Shown in pieces: positions 50,448-63,157 of a DNA stretch of 64,000 nt. This DNA comes from Fasciolopsis buskii. Its lineage: Eukaryota > Platyhelminthes > Trematoda > Plagiorchiida > Fasciolidae. The notes beneath the pieces are model-generated. The model did not search any database. It saw only the letters and a program-made list of their open reading frames with translations, and had not been told where the DNA came from. The translations under genes and the position numbers were made by a program. Location: NCBI GenBank assembly GCA_008360955.1, contig LUCM01007437.1, forward strand, positions 65,052 to 129,051, read 5' to 3'. Position 1 is the first letter of the stretch. Each line of letters starts with the position of its first letter.

Positions 50448-53400
50448 TTGGAAGGGAATATCCTGACGAGCATCACTTCTCTTGGTGAATTACAATAAAA
50501 GGTCATTTCATGCACGAACTCGGGTTGGACTATTGGAACACAGAGATTGGAACGATGATGTGAGTTTCTCTGCACATTTGTAATTGAGAGGCGGGTCGAC
50601 AGAATTACACGGTCGACTGAGTGGAATACCATTTTCAGATTCCGAAGGAGGGAGTTATTGGTTTTTGCGGAACGTGTGCCTGAGTTCTTAGCTTTGTTTC
50701 AGAGTTAATGTTTGATCAATATAACTGTCATCGAGTCCCAAACCTGGTTGATCATTCAGTGCATACCTTTTCTGCGCTTACCGAGTTAATGATGGAGGAC
50801 GACACCCTCGATCGATTTGAATGGGATGTTTACCGAAATAAATTCTTCGTTCTTTCATGATGATCACTCCTCTGTCTGGGCTATCGTTGGAATTAATTAC
50901 CCACGCTTATCATTAGTGATTTGTTCTTCTGCCTGCTTTAACTTTCCCAATATTGTTTGTTTTCTTCGTCATTAATTCTTCGCGGCTGTCCTTGAAGAAT
51001 AACGAGTACAAGCATGGGGATCACTGAATATCCCTTTGAATTAAATCTTTCTTTCCTTTTAGTCTCCATTCTCGATGGAAGACTAGTAGCTACCTACACT
51101 TTCTCATTTGTTGGCATATTTGGAAGATCCTCTATGATAGTGCGCCAGCTGGTCTGTTCTCTAAACTGTTCAGGCTAACGCTGCTGAGAGCGATCAGGTG
51201 ACCCAGACTATTCCTCGAACATTTTTCTTGCACTCGTCTTCTCTGGACTGCTATTTCTAACCTGTCGGTTCATGTTGAGATGATTTTCCAAGAGCGGTAC
51301 CTTTTTCCATTTTCCTCTGTATCACTTTTCGTCGTCATTTCTCATGCTTCTGGTCAGTTGACCTATCAGAGTTTTACGCGCCTCGCTGAGTGCGTCCTCC
51401 AGGTTGACGGACCTGTAAGTGTCCGACAGATCTGCTAAACTCGAGGATATCCGTCATTTCAAAGATTTGCGTTGCCTAGAGTCTCGTGTGGCAGATGTCG
51501 CTAATTGCATTGCTTCCTTGATCTTTCCCAGTGCTCGTTCACATCCTGGGCATTTGGTCATCATAACAACCTCGTTGAGAATTGTCTGGAATTTATATCT
51601 TCAGTTATCATCCGGAATAATTTGTGCAGGATGGTTAGTTTTCGCACTGCTGCGACCACCTACCGGGAGCAACCAAAAATGTTCACAAACCAAAGCATGA
51701 TCTGAGTCCACGGGTGTGGACCATAATGGCCAATAATTCTCAACTGATCAACACCACTGGTGACCGATGGCAATGTGATCGGTCTGAGTCCAACGCTGCG
51801 AAGCCGAAGGAGGCCTCAAAGGGACCCGATGTTGCTTTTTATGAAAAGAGTTTGATTTCACCAGAAACAGTCTGTAGTTTGAACAAAAAACACGACCAGT
51901 AAAATCAGAGCGGGACGGAAACTATCCCTCTGAAGTGCCGTTCTGCCTTAGCTAAGTAGCTAAGTTGCAGTAAAATCGTCAACAATGACCACAACGTCCG
52001 TAGAATGCAAACTGTGGATTTATCGTGAAAGTCCTGATAGAACCCGTCTTTGGCTTCAGGTGAGCTTTGGTCCATTTGATTCGGTCTAACAGTCCACGCT
52101 CGCCTCGCACGTTCAGAGCAACCGCAACATTAGCGCGTCTACGAACGCTGGAAACCGGAACATCCGGCAAACGAGGGTTGAAGCGATAAAATAAAGTTGT
52201 ATCTGAGCTACGAATAGTGATTAAGGAATTGGAATGTTGCAGGCGCACGAGAGAAACAGCATACGTTTATTTTAAAAGTTTCAATAGTTCTAGTTGCGAC
52301 AGCTCATAGGCCCATTCGAGTAATTGTGCGAACATGGACTGCAGCATTTCATCCCGTTCCCACAAAGCTGTCATCATATTAATCTACCAAGCCACGATTC
52401 TTGATGGAATCTGCGTGGTTCTCATATCGGAAGAACGAAGACTGATAAGATTCCCTGTAGAAAGCATCTGATTTATTTCAGCCAATAATACTTCACTGCT
52501 AACCACACAGCAAAACAGGCTTTTTTGGGAACTCCAGTCTCCGCTTATGACTCAGTAGTTTGACTCACGAGGCAATGGCTAACGCTGAGCAGATGCATAC
52601 TTATTCTGTCCAGACTTATGTGTAGCGCAGTCCTGATTATCTTGCGCGACGACCGGTGGAGTGTAGAATTCGACTTATTCTTGCAATTCATTGTTTTGAT
52701 GAACCGATATGGTTAGGCAGTCCAGCCATTAAGCAGAACAATTAGGGTTCATAACCAAAGCCATTAGTTCTAACAAGAACCTGTCAGCAAGGCAGAGGAA
52801 GTGCCTGAATAAGAACCTATGTGCTTAGATTAATTATACTTCCACTGAATTTTCCGACTGAGTTGCTAGCTCGAATCAATCCCCACTCTGGGAGACCAGG
52901 AGACTGTTTCATCAACCCTCTACTCATTAAGTCTCCAGGTCTGATTAGACCTTCGGCTTGCGATGAGCCATCCTGTGTAGCTCTCTGGGTCATAGTGAGC
53001 CCCAAGCCTTCACGATACGTCATCTGTCAGGAAATGTAGAAAATGACCAGAAACCTTAATAGCTCGAATTCCGTAAGGATATCCAAAAGCACTTGAACAA
53101 ACAGAATGGTGCCCTAGAGCATACCCATTACTGCAAATGGAAATCTCCAAGATCATTAATCATGTGCTCGGCCAAAAAAGCCGACAGAAATCATACAACC
53201 ATACAAAGTACATCTTATTGGTGAGCTAAAAACGTTCATTTTTGATTTATTGAACAGTCTACTCAGTGCATGCTGCTGTGATCTGCCGACAATCCTTTAT
53301 GTTATTTACTGATGATCGATGAGACGACAAAACCAATAACATTTTGCTTTCGATATTTACAGCTACTGATCCCACTGTCATCGTTTTTCTGATTAGTTGC

Positions 53401-53879
53401 AAATGACCGGTAAATTACTGTCTTCGGTTTATAATCCCAATTCCAAATGAATTCTCCCACGAAATGTTTCCCGTCACAAATGAGAATGTTGTACACGAGT
53501 GCGATCATGTTTGAATGAATGACTGCACTGGGTACACATATTTCATGAGTGATATGAACCACAAAATTGTTCATGTACTGTCGAGAAATTTAGTGCAGCT
53601 CTTCTCAGGGAGATTCGTTCGAACCGGTAGGAAATGAATTAATGGATCTATAGAAAGTTGGATAACAATAGACTTCCTCACAATTATGAGCATAACTTGT
53701 GCTCGCGTTTAGTTCAGTTCAGTGTGTGCTTCCGTTTCGGTTGCTACCTGGCAACACCGAACAATAGGGGATGAAAAAGCAAAAGCCCGAAAGAAAGAAC
53801 TTTGAAGGAGATGCAAAAAATCGTTTCAAATGCGAGCATGGCGTTAATTGTGGCATTTAAATGCATCGTTCAACATCTC

Positions 53880-53935
53880 CGATCATCTCATTTGGGCCTT
53901 AATGGATTCAAACCCGGCACGCTGACTCGACGTAC
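53880..53935 (-). repeat. tRNA-like B-box sequence
   Basis: The minus strand reads gccgggtttgaatcc, matching a B-box arm, after cgagtcagcgt. No full tRNA fold is seen. Confidence 0.35.
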
Positions 53936-55209
53936 TCGGGAGATTCAGCCGACTAAGTTTATCGTGTTTTTCGGCCACATCGTACACTGGCCTTCTTGAT
54001 CCACGTTTCAACCGTTAGTGACTTTGGAGAAAAGTTTATATTCCAGTGAACTGACTTGCAGGCGTGAACAACACGTTTGAAACACAACTATTCATATTCA
54101 ATGGCTCTTCTCATGTAAGAGTTTTGTACCCAAATACCCTATAACCTACCTCAGAATTCCGAACAAAATTCTCACACTATACCGCAGCTATGAGAAGAAA
54201 ACCCATGTGATCAAACATCACCGACTGTTTCTCAACTTCTGCCTGCAACGATCACGTTTCTGAGTAGCCATGCAGGATCGACACTAAAGCTGCAGTGTGT
54301 ATTCTACTTCTGATCGACATTCGAAAGCCCCATAAATGCCTCAACTCGGCAATTGTCAATCAAACGTTCTGTAATCACGATAGTACTTCATTCAATCTAT
54401 TATATGACGGTGTACGTAGTTTGTTAGAAAGCGGCACCTAATTGATACTACCCTGTTTTCCTACAACTTTCTCGAATCTGTCGTTGTTCGAATAGAATAG
54501 TTCTGACTGGATAATCTTCTATGGATCAATTTGGGTACGACTTATGCACTCCACACATCACCTTCACGTTCATCCCATCCGGTTTCCATATGAGCAAAAA
54601 ATCACCTTGTACTTGATCAGTAGAAGTTCAGCAAATTTGGAGTGTCATGAAATTGAGACAGATCTACTCGCACATGTTGAATGTTACTTAAACGCAAGGA
54701 ACGCTGGTGTTGGATATTCCTTGATCTCGATCAATTAATCAACTAACGCTTTGGTATGGGTAGTATGCCGTTAGTGGTTGAAGATCCTCTAATCCAAGCT
54801 GATCAAGTCAAAATTTTCTAGGATTTATCCGGAAGAAACTGTGAACAGGAAGATGGTTTTGGAAAAAAAATTAAGATCATGTGACCAGAGGCCTTTTAGT
54901 TCTGTCTAGTGGGGACTGCACATTGTCCCCCGGGATATATAAAACTCAGATTCACAAATTTTCTGCCTGGCATGTACAGTGAATCAGAACACTAGCATCC
55001 TCTTCGAAATTGCATTATCCCAATATGTTGTATTAATTAAGCCGAATTTGAATTAGATGAAACAGACCGAAATCGGAATCACATACATGTACTCATTTTG
55101 TTACACTTTAAGCAGGACATAAGAAAACCGTCAGTTTTTGCTCGATTATCACAGACATCTGAGTTTCATTGCAACTGAAGTGCAACAAAGGCAACTTATG
55201 TGTCAAACG

Positions 55210-55370
55210 GACAAGGTCGTGGCGTTTGGACGTGAAGGTCGCGGGTTCAAATCCTCCCACCGCCGGTCAAGTTCCCCATTTGCCAACCTCCTGTTGGACG
55301 CGGCGCCCTTCCTGAAAAATGATGTACACTATTATTTCATTAATAAAGAGAGTAAAAGATTAAAAACTCA
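55210..55370 (+). mobile_element. tRNA-like SINE, family 1, copy B
   Basis: The head acaaggtcgtggcgtttgga is followed by the B box ggttcaaatcc at 55244-55254, the body cccaccgccggtcaagttcc, cgcggcgcccttcctgaaaa and the tail taataaagagagtaaaagat. About 150 bp align collinearly with copies A and C. Confidence 0.88.
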
Positions 55371-57389
55371 CCATTATCGTTAGGTCGGTGTTGATTGGAG
55401 TATTGGTATTGGCGGGACTAATAGTATCATTAGTGGTAGTATTAACGATAGTAGCAGTAGTTGTTGTAATGGTTGTTGTATTGTCAAAAACTGCAATTTA
55501 GTAAATAATTTCCAACGAAATTGTGAAGATGTACTTCCCAAGGGTTAGACATGCAAACTAAAAAGCATAAATTTATCGCTCCTAAAAAAATGAGTGAAAC
55601 GTATTTAGATGTCTTTATCCCTTCGTCTAATGTGCTGATTAGGATTGCGAGCTAACCAAGTTTCTCTGTTGGTTTCGTTGAATTGCTACTTTTTTAATGC
55701 TCCCATTTATTTTGTCCTCATTACAGTGAAACTGATCAAAACCAAAGTATACGTTTTCTTGCACTGCAACTGTGACAGGGCTTCGCATTCACATCATAAG
55801 ACGCTTGATTTTGTTTCTATGACTCAATACGTTATCACCTTACATTTAGTTGTCAAAAATGAACCCGGAAAACGGCCAGGTTGCGGAATTTAAGTGCTCC
55901 TTAGTTCAGGCAGCCAATATGGTTTGAAGTTCCATTTACTTCTGTTCTGAGCTGAAATTTACTCCGAACTTGTTTCATGTAATGTTATCAACAAATCATT
56001 CCATCCCACGGCATACAATGTGCAGACTGGAGGAAACTCGTGAGGCTTGATCCAGTCAAGCCTGTATAAAAAATGCATAAACAAATAAAAGAGGTTTACC
56101 TTACAGTCGTTAAGACTTTTGATAACTGCACTCCTATGGTGTTATCGCGTAATACTATTGCTCGAAATACTTAAAAATGCCTACAGTATGTGGGAGTTAG
56201 TTGGGAAATTTAGCTACGATAAAAAGCCACGGGGTCAGTCATGTTCAGCAATGGATACCCGCGCACATCGGATGTGAAGATCTGAAAGTTCATCATAATA
56301 TTATCGATTAACTTCCTCGCTGCTTTATTTGTCTCTTCCTTTCCTTTAACGTTTATCAGTGGATGCCAGCTCAAGCAGTTTGCTACTGAGATCGGTGTTG
56401 ACAGTACACCAGTGGTGGAGCATCACCCCAGTAAGCCGAAGATCGTAAAGCTCAAAGATAAGAACCGCATGAACATTTTCTGATTTTTTTCGCTTATTCC
56501 TCCAGGCTATTTTTCATTTCACTGCCATGGAAAAATCCCGTGTTTTATTAACACCTCTATTTTAGGAACACCCCAACATAAACACACAAACGATTATTCT
56601 AGTTATCCGGAGTACACAGACTAGACAACAAAATCCACGGGATATTCAGGATTTCGTCATCTTGTGCTAGCTAAACGATGCCTAGTTGAATCTGAGATAC
56701 CTGATTGATTTGAGATTTGGTCGGATTTCATAAATCGTCGCCTCAGTTTTCGCCTTGCCATGCAAGCGAGTTACAATGAACCGTGCTCATCACGAGCTGA
56801 TTACTGGAAGTTTTCGATAAAATTGGGATGTAACTGGATGAGGCGGGATGAGTTCAGTCCATCCAAAGTTCGGATGATGGCGAGAACGCTAAGTATTCAT
56901 CTGTTCAAGGCTCCTTACAGAACTCGAATCTGCCATTTGTCTTTAGACGATCTTCGTTGTAAACCTTACGTTTAGGGACATGGCTGGATCGGTTTTAGTA
57001 AACTCGTCCGCTGGCAGCTTGTTACATCGCTTGTTTTCATTCTTTCAGCTTTCATCACGGCATAGCACTGGAAGGTGAATTTGTGAAGAAAATGTCCTTC
57101 CGAAGTCGTCGTGTTTGAGATCCGACCGAATCTCAAATCACACAGCTATCTCAGGCTCAAATGGGCCTCGTTTAGATTGCACGTGATAACGTAAATTGGA
57201 TTGATTCGTGGAATTTATTTTCGGGTTTCTGTATCGGAAAAAAGCAAAGTCATCGTTTGTGAATGCTTGCACTAGGATGAGAGAATACAGATCTTCGTTT
57301 TGCTCCAGTTTCAGACCGCTTATTTATCTTGACGTAACCAATAAGCTAAGGTTGGTAACGAATCGTCATCTACCACTAAAGTGACCGGC

Positions 57390-57450
57390 GAGTCTGGGAT
57401 TCGAACCCCTGACCATTTTGGTGACCGTTCGGTCTACTACAAACCAGACA
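57390..57450 (-). repeat. tRNA-like B-box sequence
   Basis: The minus strand reads caggggttcgaatcccagac, a near-perfect T-arm-like B box. The preceding gaccgaacggtcaccaaaat does not complete a normal tRNA body. It is probably a SINE head of another family. Confidence 0.5.
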
Positions 57451-58679
57451 ACCACAAACGAGCTGACCGGTGACATAAAAATCTGAGTAGATGGGTTCTA
57501 CAAGGGTGCTCCAAGCTAAAGGAGACTGAAGCAAAACGAATATCTGCAAAATCTTACCTCCACACAAATATGCGCAGACGCTGACTTTGCTCGGTGACTT
57601 TGCCGGCGGAGACGTGGTCCTTTGTCACTGCTTAAAATCTGGATCCTCAGGCGAGGCAGAAGTTTAGAAGAACTACCGGTGAAACGGTCTAGATCGGTTT
57701 AGTGATCGAGTCTTGTTCTGCTGCACAGTAAAGCTTCATTGTTCGTCCTTTCATGCACACGCACACATATATTCACGGTTGATAGGGACAAAATCACAGA
57801 AGTGAGAGTTGGAAATGCTTCAGCACCTACCCTACTTAACATACCTTGGTTGGCTCCCAAAAGTCCACCAACTTTCTTAAACTGATATGTTTAGTTCCGA
57901 CAACTGGATAAGACATCCGGCCTAAAATTTGTGCCGAATCTCGACCATTTCAGTCTTGCACTTTCGACCTAAGTAGACTCTGGTTTGAGTTTTAAGCTCT
58001 TCCACAATATGAAAGCAGATTTGGAGTAAAAAACAGTCCGCTACAAATCGAAACATTAATAGGATTGGCTTTTCTTTGTTGCAATTTAAATGTTTGCTTG
58101 CCTATTGTAAACAGTCCAACTAAGCCGATAGCCCTGCTGTTGGCAATATAAGCAGAACAGATTCCAAAAATTCTTTATATCATAACCGGATTTGATAAAG
58201 CTAATTAAGTGTCTGTCACCTAAAGGGTTAGAGATTCGAATTGCAGTTCTGTCGGTCACCTTGGCAACTCGCTGTCAACCGGCTCGTTACCACACCTGAC
58301 CCAATGAGACCTTGCGTAGTTCTATTCTGTTCCAAGTTTCCCCGTCAAGGTTGCCACCCCTCCCCTTTATATAGTGGACAGTAGTGGCCATGAGTATGTC
58401 CCTTCCACCGCATCCATGATTCAAACCTGTAATAAAAAGCTTTAAGGTGATTCCTCACAATGGTTCAATCCCGCTGAATTAGTAGGCATATCCTAAAAAC
58501 TCGTTACCAAGCCAAACTTTGTTTGTTCCTTAATAAACGGATGATAAAGCGAATTAAATCGTGGTAGATTTAGGGAACTAGTAAACAAATTCGACCGACC
58601 GAAGTTGCTGACGCTCGGGCGATTTGAATGTACGCACAGTAGTCGGTCGTGGCAGTTGTTCGAGTAGCCTTCGATGTCC

Positions 58680-58860
58680 TCTCCTAGTTATCTTTTATCT
58701 TTTACTTCCTTTTTATTGATGAAACAACAATTTTCAGGAAGGGGGCCGCGGCCAACAGAGGGCTGCCAAATGGGGAAGTTGACCGGCGATGGGAGGATTC
58801 CAACCCGTGACCTTTACGTCCGAACGCCACGACCTTATCCTTTTGGCCACCGCCGGCCAG
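58680..58860 (-). mobile_element. tRNA-like SINE, family 1, copy C
   Basis: The most complete head in the window. The minus strand reads ggtggccaaaaggataaggt (A-box-like), then cgtggcgttcggacg, a B box (ggttggaatcc) near 58795-58806, the shared body and a tail of agtaaaagataaaagataac. It defines the family start missing from copy A. Confidence 0.88.
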
Positions 58861-60621
58861 TTGGGAGATCAGAACATTTGTATGAATAGCTTTCATGCTG
58901 TGATGCGAATCTTCTTGAGATCTGCGATGTTTTCATTTGAACTTGTTCAATGAAATCGGTAAATTGGTTTTATTACCAACTCAGTGCTGAACGGTCCAGC
59001 GAATTCAAAGTATTCGCAAAGTCCCACTTTCTTCAATGGATGCATTGCGTATATACAAACTTGTACTTTGAGGAATTGCCCCTCAGTCTTAAGAGGGCAG
59101 AAGAAGTCGGCCACAAGGGATCAATGTGGTCATTTGCTGATCAGGGAAAAGCGTCCAGCCGCTCTCTGATCCTTGACCGAACGTGAATGAGTGAGTGGAG
59201 GTCCACTGTGAATGTCCCAATCCATTGCCATCGAACGTGATTTATAGACAAGGTGAAATAATAGCCAATTGTCATATTTCTTTAGTGTTTCAAAATCCTT
59301 AGGCGACTGAATAATCGATCGTAATGTAATGATCCATATGGCTTGTTCTCATTTCGTTTTCCGTGACTGACACCTTCTAAAGTTTCCGAGAATATTATTC
59401 ACGAAATGAGCCCAGAAGCTCAAAGAGATCACCGCTTGATGAGCATAGACAATGACAACACAATATTAGTAAAATAGACTGCCTTACATGCCCAGTCATT
59501 CTTTGACAATCACATTTCAAATCTGGTCACGACAAATGAAACAAAGGTTACCTTAAGTTGAATCACTCTAGTGAAGCATAATTCTACATTCCTGGGAGAA
59601 ATTCACTTTCGAGCGAAGGTTGTTGTGGAAGAATGGAAAGGTAGCTACGAGTCCCTTATGAATCAATAAAATCTTCAGTTGATATGATGTGGTACGAGCA
59701 GCCAGATGTTATATAGAATGGGAAATTTACTTATGCATTATGCATCCAAAAGTCTAAGCTCGACAAGCAGATCACAGGTTCGATTCAAGCTAATGGCCTC
59801 GACTTTTGGATACCTAGTGCGTAAGTGGATTTCCTGATCAATGAAAGATAATACCAATAGTACGATTGGCAGTAATGCAGAAAACGATTGTTGAAGAACC
59901 GATTGTCGTTGAACGACATGATTGTGGCACATTACGGTACAACGCTAAGGTCACAGACGAAGTTACGACGTCACTGTCGAAGTTTTCAAACTAAGGTATA
60001 TCATGTTAACAGTACAATGAAATTATTACACATTTAGAAGTTTTGTCTGTCTGTATTCGTTAGTGCTGAGTAAGTGAGTGACGTGAATTGCTTGGTATTG
60101 TTAATCTGATATTTACAAAATTCGTTGTATTCATAGTATTTATGCTAATACTGACGATGGAACTGTTTAGCTGACCTTTTGATCTAATCATTGATTTCCA
60201 CAATTCTTCGTGCCGGCGCATTTGCGAGATCGTGCGGTCTTAACGTGTGACATGTATACATCTTCGTCAAGATTGCACCCATTCATTTTCCATTTACCCG
60301 GGCTCTTCGGATCGTACTAACCGCTGTGACAATTCAAATTATTTTGCTCACCTTCGTTGGTCCATTAAATAGATTACCGTTAAAAGAAAACAAATTGCCA
60401 CGTAACTGCTCATTTCACCGCAATCGATATTTGCAAACCAGGTATGGGCCTGCTGACTCTCGTCTGAGATACCAATCACGTAAAGGCTATACTCCATGTG
60501 CGTATGTGTGTGTTTAGTTAGGCTTGCTTGGGCTAAGTATGCAGAGAATTCAGTTCCGTCTAACTCGACATTTATGTTTGGTGAGAGCAGACATCTAGCG
60601 TGATTGTTGCTACTCTTGCTC

Positions 60622-60638
60622 CTGATGATGGTGGTGAC

Positions 60639-60687
<49 letters not shown>

Positions 60688-60740
60688 GTGATGATGAGGA
60701 TGATGAGGATGATGATGATGATGATGAGGATGATGATGAT
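60622..60740. repeat. GAT trinucleotide microsatellite
   Basis: More than 35 GAT/GGT/GAG-type units. On the plus strand one frame gives poly-Asp and another poly-Met; on the minus strand they give poly-Ser, poly-His or poly-Ile. I see no splice context to make it coding. Confidence 0.95.
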
Positions 60741-61250
60741 CGTGCGGGTGGTTGTAGTTCCAGTGACGGCAGGTGCAACAGTGTTCCCTTTGGTGATGCG
60801 CTGATTCTCCGGACTGCAATCACCGTGGCTTTCTTCACATACATTTTGAAAAGTAAATAAATAAATAAATAAATTGAACGAGACAGAACGTAACACAGCT
60901 AAAGAGAACGAAGTGGGGATTGCGAGGGGGACGGAACAAGACAGGCGACAGTAGAGACAATGAGAGAAATAGAAACCAGGCCTAGACTGTTCCCCTATTC
61001 GATGAATAATTGAACATATCAAAGCGATAAAATTGTTCGGCAGTACTACATCCTCACCCCCTAATGTTAGTCACTCTCATTCGCTCGGTCTCCCCGGTCG
61101 CTCATTTAGTCGGTGCACCATCCGTTTGTTGCTATTGTTGTTGCCGTTGTCTGTTGTTCCGGTTGTGTTGAATTTGTAGCCTCGGTTGTTCGCACATTTA
61201 GCTCGTGTTTTGTCGTGCTTAGAACCCGTATGGGTATACAAACGGTCCTA

Positions 61251-61284
61251 CATACACATACACACGCGCGTGCACACACACACG
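61251..61284. repeat. CA/CG alternating purine-pyrimidine tract
   Basis: ACAC and CGCG alternate without a break over about 30 bases. Confidence 0.85.
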
Positions 61285-62090
61285 CTAGTGCAAGGATAAA
61301 CAATGAGAGAGGGACAAACACAAAGGTAGCCGGGGCAACGGATTACGATGTTCTCTTGCTTTTTGAAAAATATGTTAACACACGGTAGTGTGAAGAAAGG
61401 ATGAACAGTTAGGGTGGTTGGCAGATTGGGTGAATGAATAAATGGATGAATGATGGAATTGAATAAATAAGTGGACCACTCTTCTCCGCTTGATCGCCCA
61501 AGTTAGTATACTTGTGTTTGCGTCTGTGCATGTATTCACCCCTTTATTATTTAGTAGTGTTTCATATACTTTTAAAACTAACGGCAATGATGTCCAATTG
61601 TACTTTCACTTGTTCATGCAACCCCGTCGCTTTTCGGATGCATTAAAAGTGAGTCATAAATAATCCATCGAATTTGCTCACTCTGCCGCACTTGGACACA
61701 TACGCATGCACATACGCATGCACATACGCTATGCGCGAAAATTATAACCGACCAGGAGGCCCTGGCTTGGACATGCCATGAAGTAGTAAACTAGATGGAC
61801 AGAGAGATCGAGAGAGTTGAGGTGTCAGGCCTACCCTAATATGAGTGATTAGACTAACAGAACGGTTCGTAAGAAGAGCGGTGAGCAATATTCACATGCG
61901 AGTGAACTAACACACATGCATACTAACGTACGCGCAGGTGCAATGTTGGGCGTTTGGTATGTGCCCCCATATGTTTGTTATGTTGTCGAGGTGCGACAAT
62001 TACAGAACGAATTTAGGCGAATTCCCTAGAGGTGTTACTATTTTCCTTTCGGGATGCATACAATACCATAGGTGATTTGTCCTATTTGGC

Positions 62091-62273
62091 CTAGGAGACG
62101 ATAACCTCGCCTGTCATTCGGATTTCACAATCTCCACTTTCGACGGCGGTACTGGGGCGGAGCCCTTGGCGGCAAGGCGTACAGAGAGTGAGTATTGTAC
62201 CATCATCCTCAATGCTATCATCACCCAAAGCGCCAGTTGCAACAGCAGCGCTGTTCTCACGTAGATTGGTCAA
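62091..62273 (-). other. Unrecognised 60-residue frame upstream of the homeobox-like exon
   Basis: The minus strand reads NLRENSAAVATGALGDDSIE, then DDGTILTLCTPCRQGLRPST and more. The composition looks coding-like, with balanced charges and a CxxC pair. It lies head to head with the homeobox-like exon 300-500 bp away. No domain or splice site is certain, so it may be chance. Confidence 0.2.
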
Positions 62274-62564
62274 TTTCGACTAAACGCCTCATTAAAGACG
62301 TCCCCACTTCTGTCGACATATGTCCTTGTGTTAGTATGTGCATGCGCGTTTGTGTGTGCGATCAGTAGGGGACACACATCTGATGGATGTTGACCGGGGA
62401 TCGTATCAAATCCCTCCAGCCACCAGCCCACAAGCCAGCCGGTCCCACTCACCCAATGTTCACACCACCACTCACCTCTGCCTGAGCTCCAGCGACTGAC
62501 CAGTAGGACGACGAACAAACCAATCACCGTATCGTTATGGCCAGGGACGAAAGTCAGGGAAGAA

Positions 62565-62798
62565 ATGGATGGGCTAATGTGGGAAAATGACCCGACTCAA
62601 AGCTTGCTCACACAAGGGAGAGACGAGAATTGTAAAAGACAAAAAAATTTGATTGCTTCGTTCATTGGTTGCATGCCCAAGGAATTGGTTCAACATAAGA
62701 CTGAACATTTCGAACAAGCAAAGAGCGATTGGAAATCTCATCAGAGTGAATACACCTGTCCATCTGTAGTGAACAATGGGGTTATCAGCTGGCCTTAA
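62565..62798 (+). other. Open frame overlapping the homeobox-like start
   Basis: A 77-residue frame starts at ATG 62565 and ends inside the next frame at 62798. It could act as an upstream ORF in the 5' leader, overlapping the candidate start at 62776 by 23 bp. The product is unrecognised (SFIGCMPKELVQHKTEHFEQ). The role is inference. Confidence 0.25.
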
Positions 62799-63157
62799 CG
62801 CTTGTGACAATGATGAGGCAATTAATCTCGGACACTCACCACCACGCAGCAATTCAACGCACACTGAACAGAAGAAACGTTCATTCATGGTCAATGACAT
62901 TCTCACAGATCGAATCTCTTCATCAAACTCTTCCCCAGAATGTAGTGTGGATTTGACCAGCAAATCCTTGGAAATGGACCCTTATCTGCAATTTGACATG
63001 ACAGCCAGCTCGCCGGGATCGCAAACGGCCATCCATGGAGAGCCATTAGATGCCCGAATCTCAAACAACCCAACGAATTTCGACTTCTCTTCCGCGGTCA
63101 ATGTGTCCAGGATTTCAGAGCATCAGTCGAAACGACCCAGAATGACGAAAAGTCCAA
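62776..63157 (+). CDS. N-terminal exon of a probable homeobox regulator (BarH-like?)
   Basis: A 382-bp open exon starts at ATG 62776, with an in-frame TGA just upstream at 62770, and ends at a consensus donor gtaagt at 63158. It encodes about 127 residues. Residues 33-47 read KKRSFMVNDILTDRI; FMVNDIL resembles the eh1/TN-type repressor motif (F-x-I/V-x-D-I-L) near the N-terminus of BarH, NK and related homeodomain proteins, which recruits Groucho co-repressors. A Ser/Asn-rich linker follows, then a basic SKRPRMTKSPS before the splice. The homeodomain would be encoded downstream, beyond the window or in an unseen exon. The subfamily is uncertain. Confidence 0.5.

Larger units (their letters stand above)
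50448..60600. other. Gene-poor stretch with SINEs
   Basis: No supportable exon in about 10 kb. It holds two family-1 SINEs (55210, 58680), tRNA-like relics near 53885-53935 and 57395-57450, and an imperfect trinucleotide tract near 55425-55490. Frames such as 51419-51700 (93 aa) and 51979-52248 (89 aa, minus) show no domain. Confidence 0.4.
60741..62564. other. Simple-repeat-rich upstream region of the homeobox-like exon
   Basis: Holds an AATA tetranucleotide run (60854-60874), a CA/CG alternating tract (61251-61284) and three tandem units of gcatgcacatac (about 61697-61730). A minus-strand frame at 62091-62273 is listed separately. Promoter elements could not be identified by eye. Confidence 0.5.

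Noticed and set aside
57390..57450. A true tRNA gene
   Set aside because: The B-box/T-arm is good, but I could not pair an acceptor stem, D arm and anticodon arm around it. The same holds for the B boxes at 3850, 47140 and 53880.
60600..60860. Plus-strand poly-Asp frame that looks like an acidic protein
   Set aside because: The aspartates come entirely from the GAT repeat, and the same tract is open in other frames.
60348..61022. 224-residue minus-strand frame
   Set aside because: Its middle is a poly-Ile translation of the GAT microsatellite; the ends have no domain.
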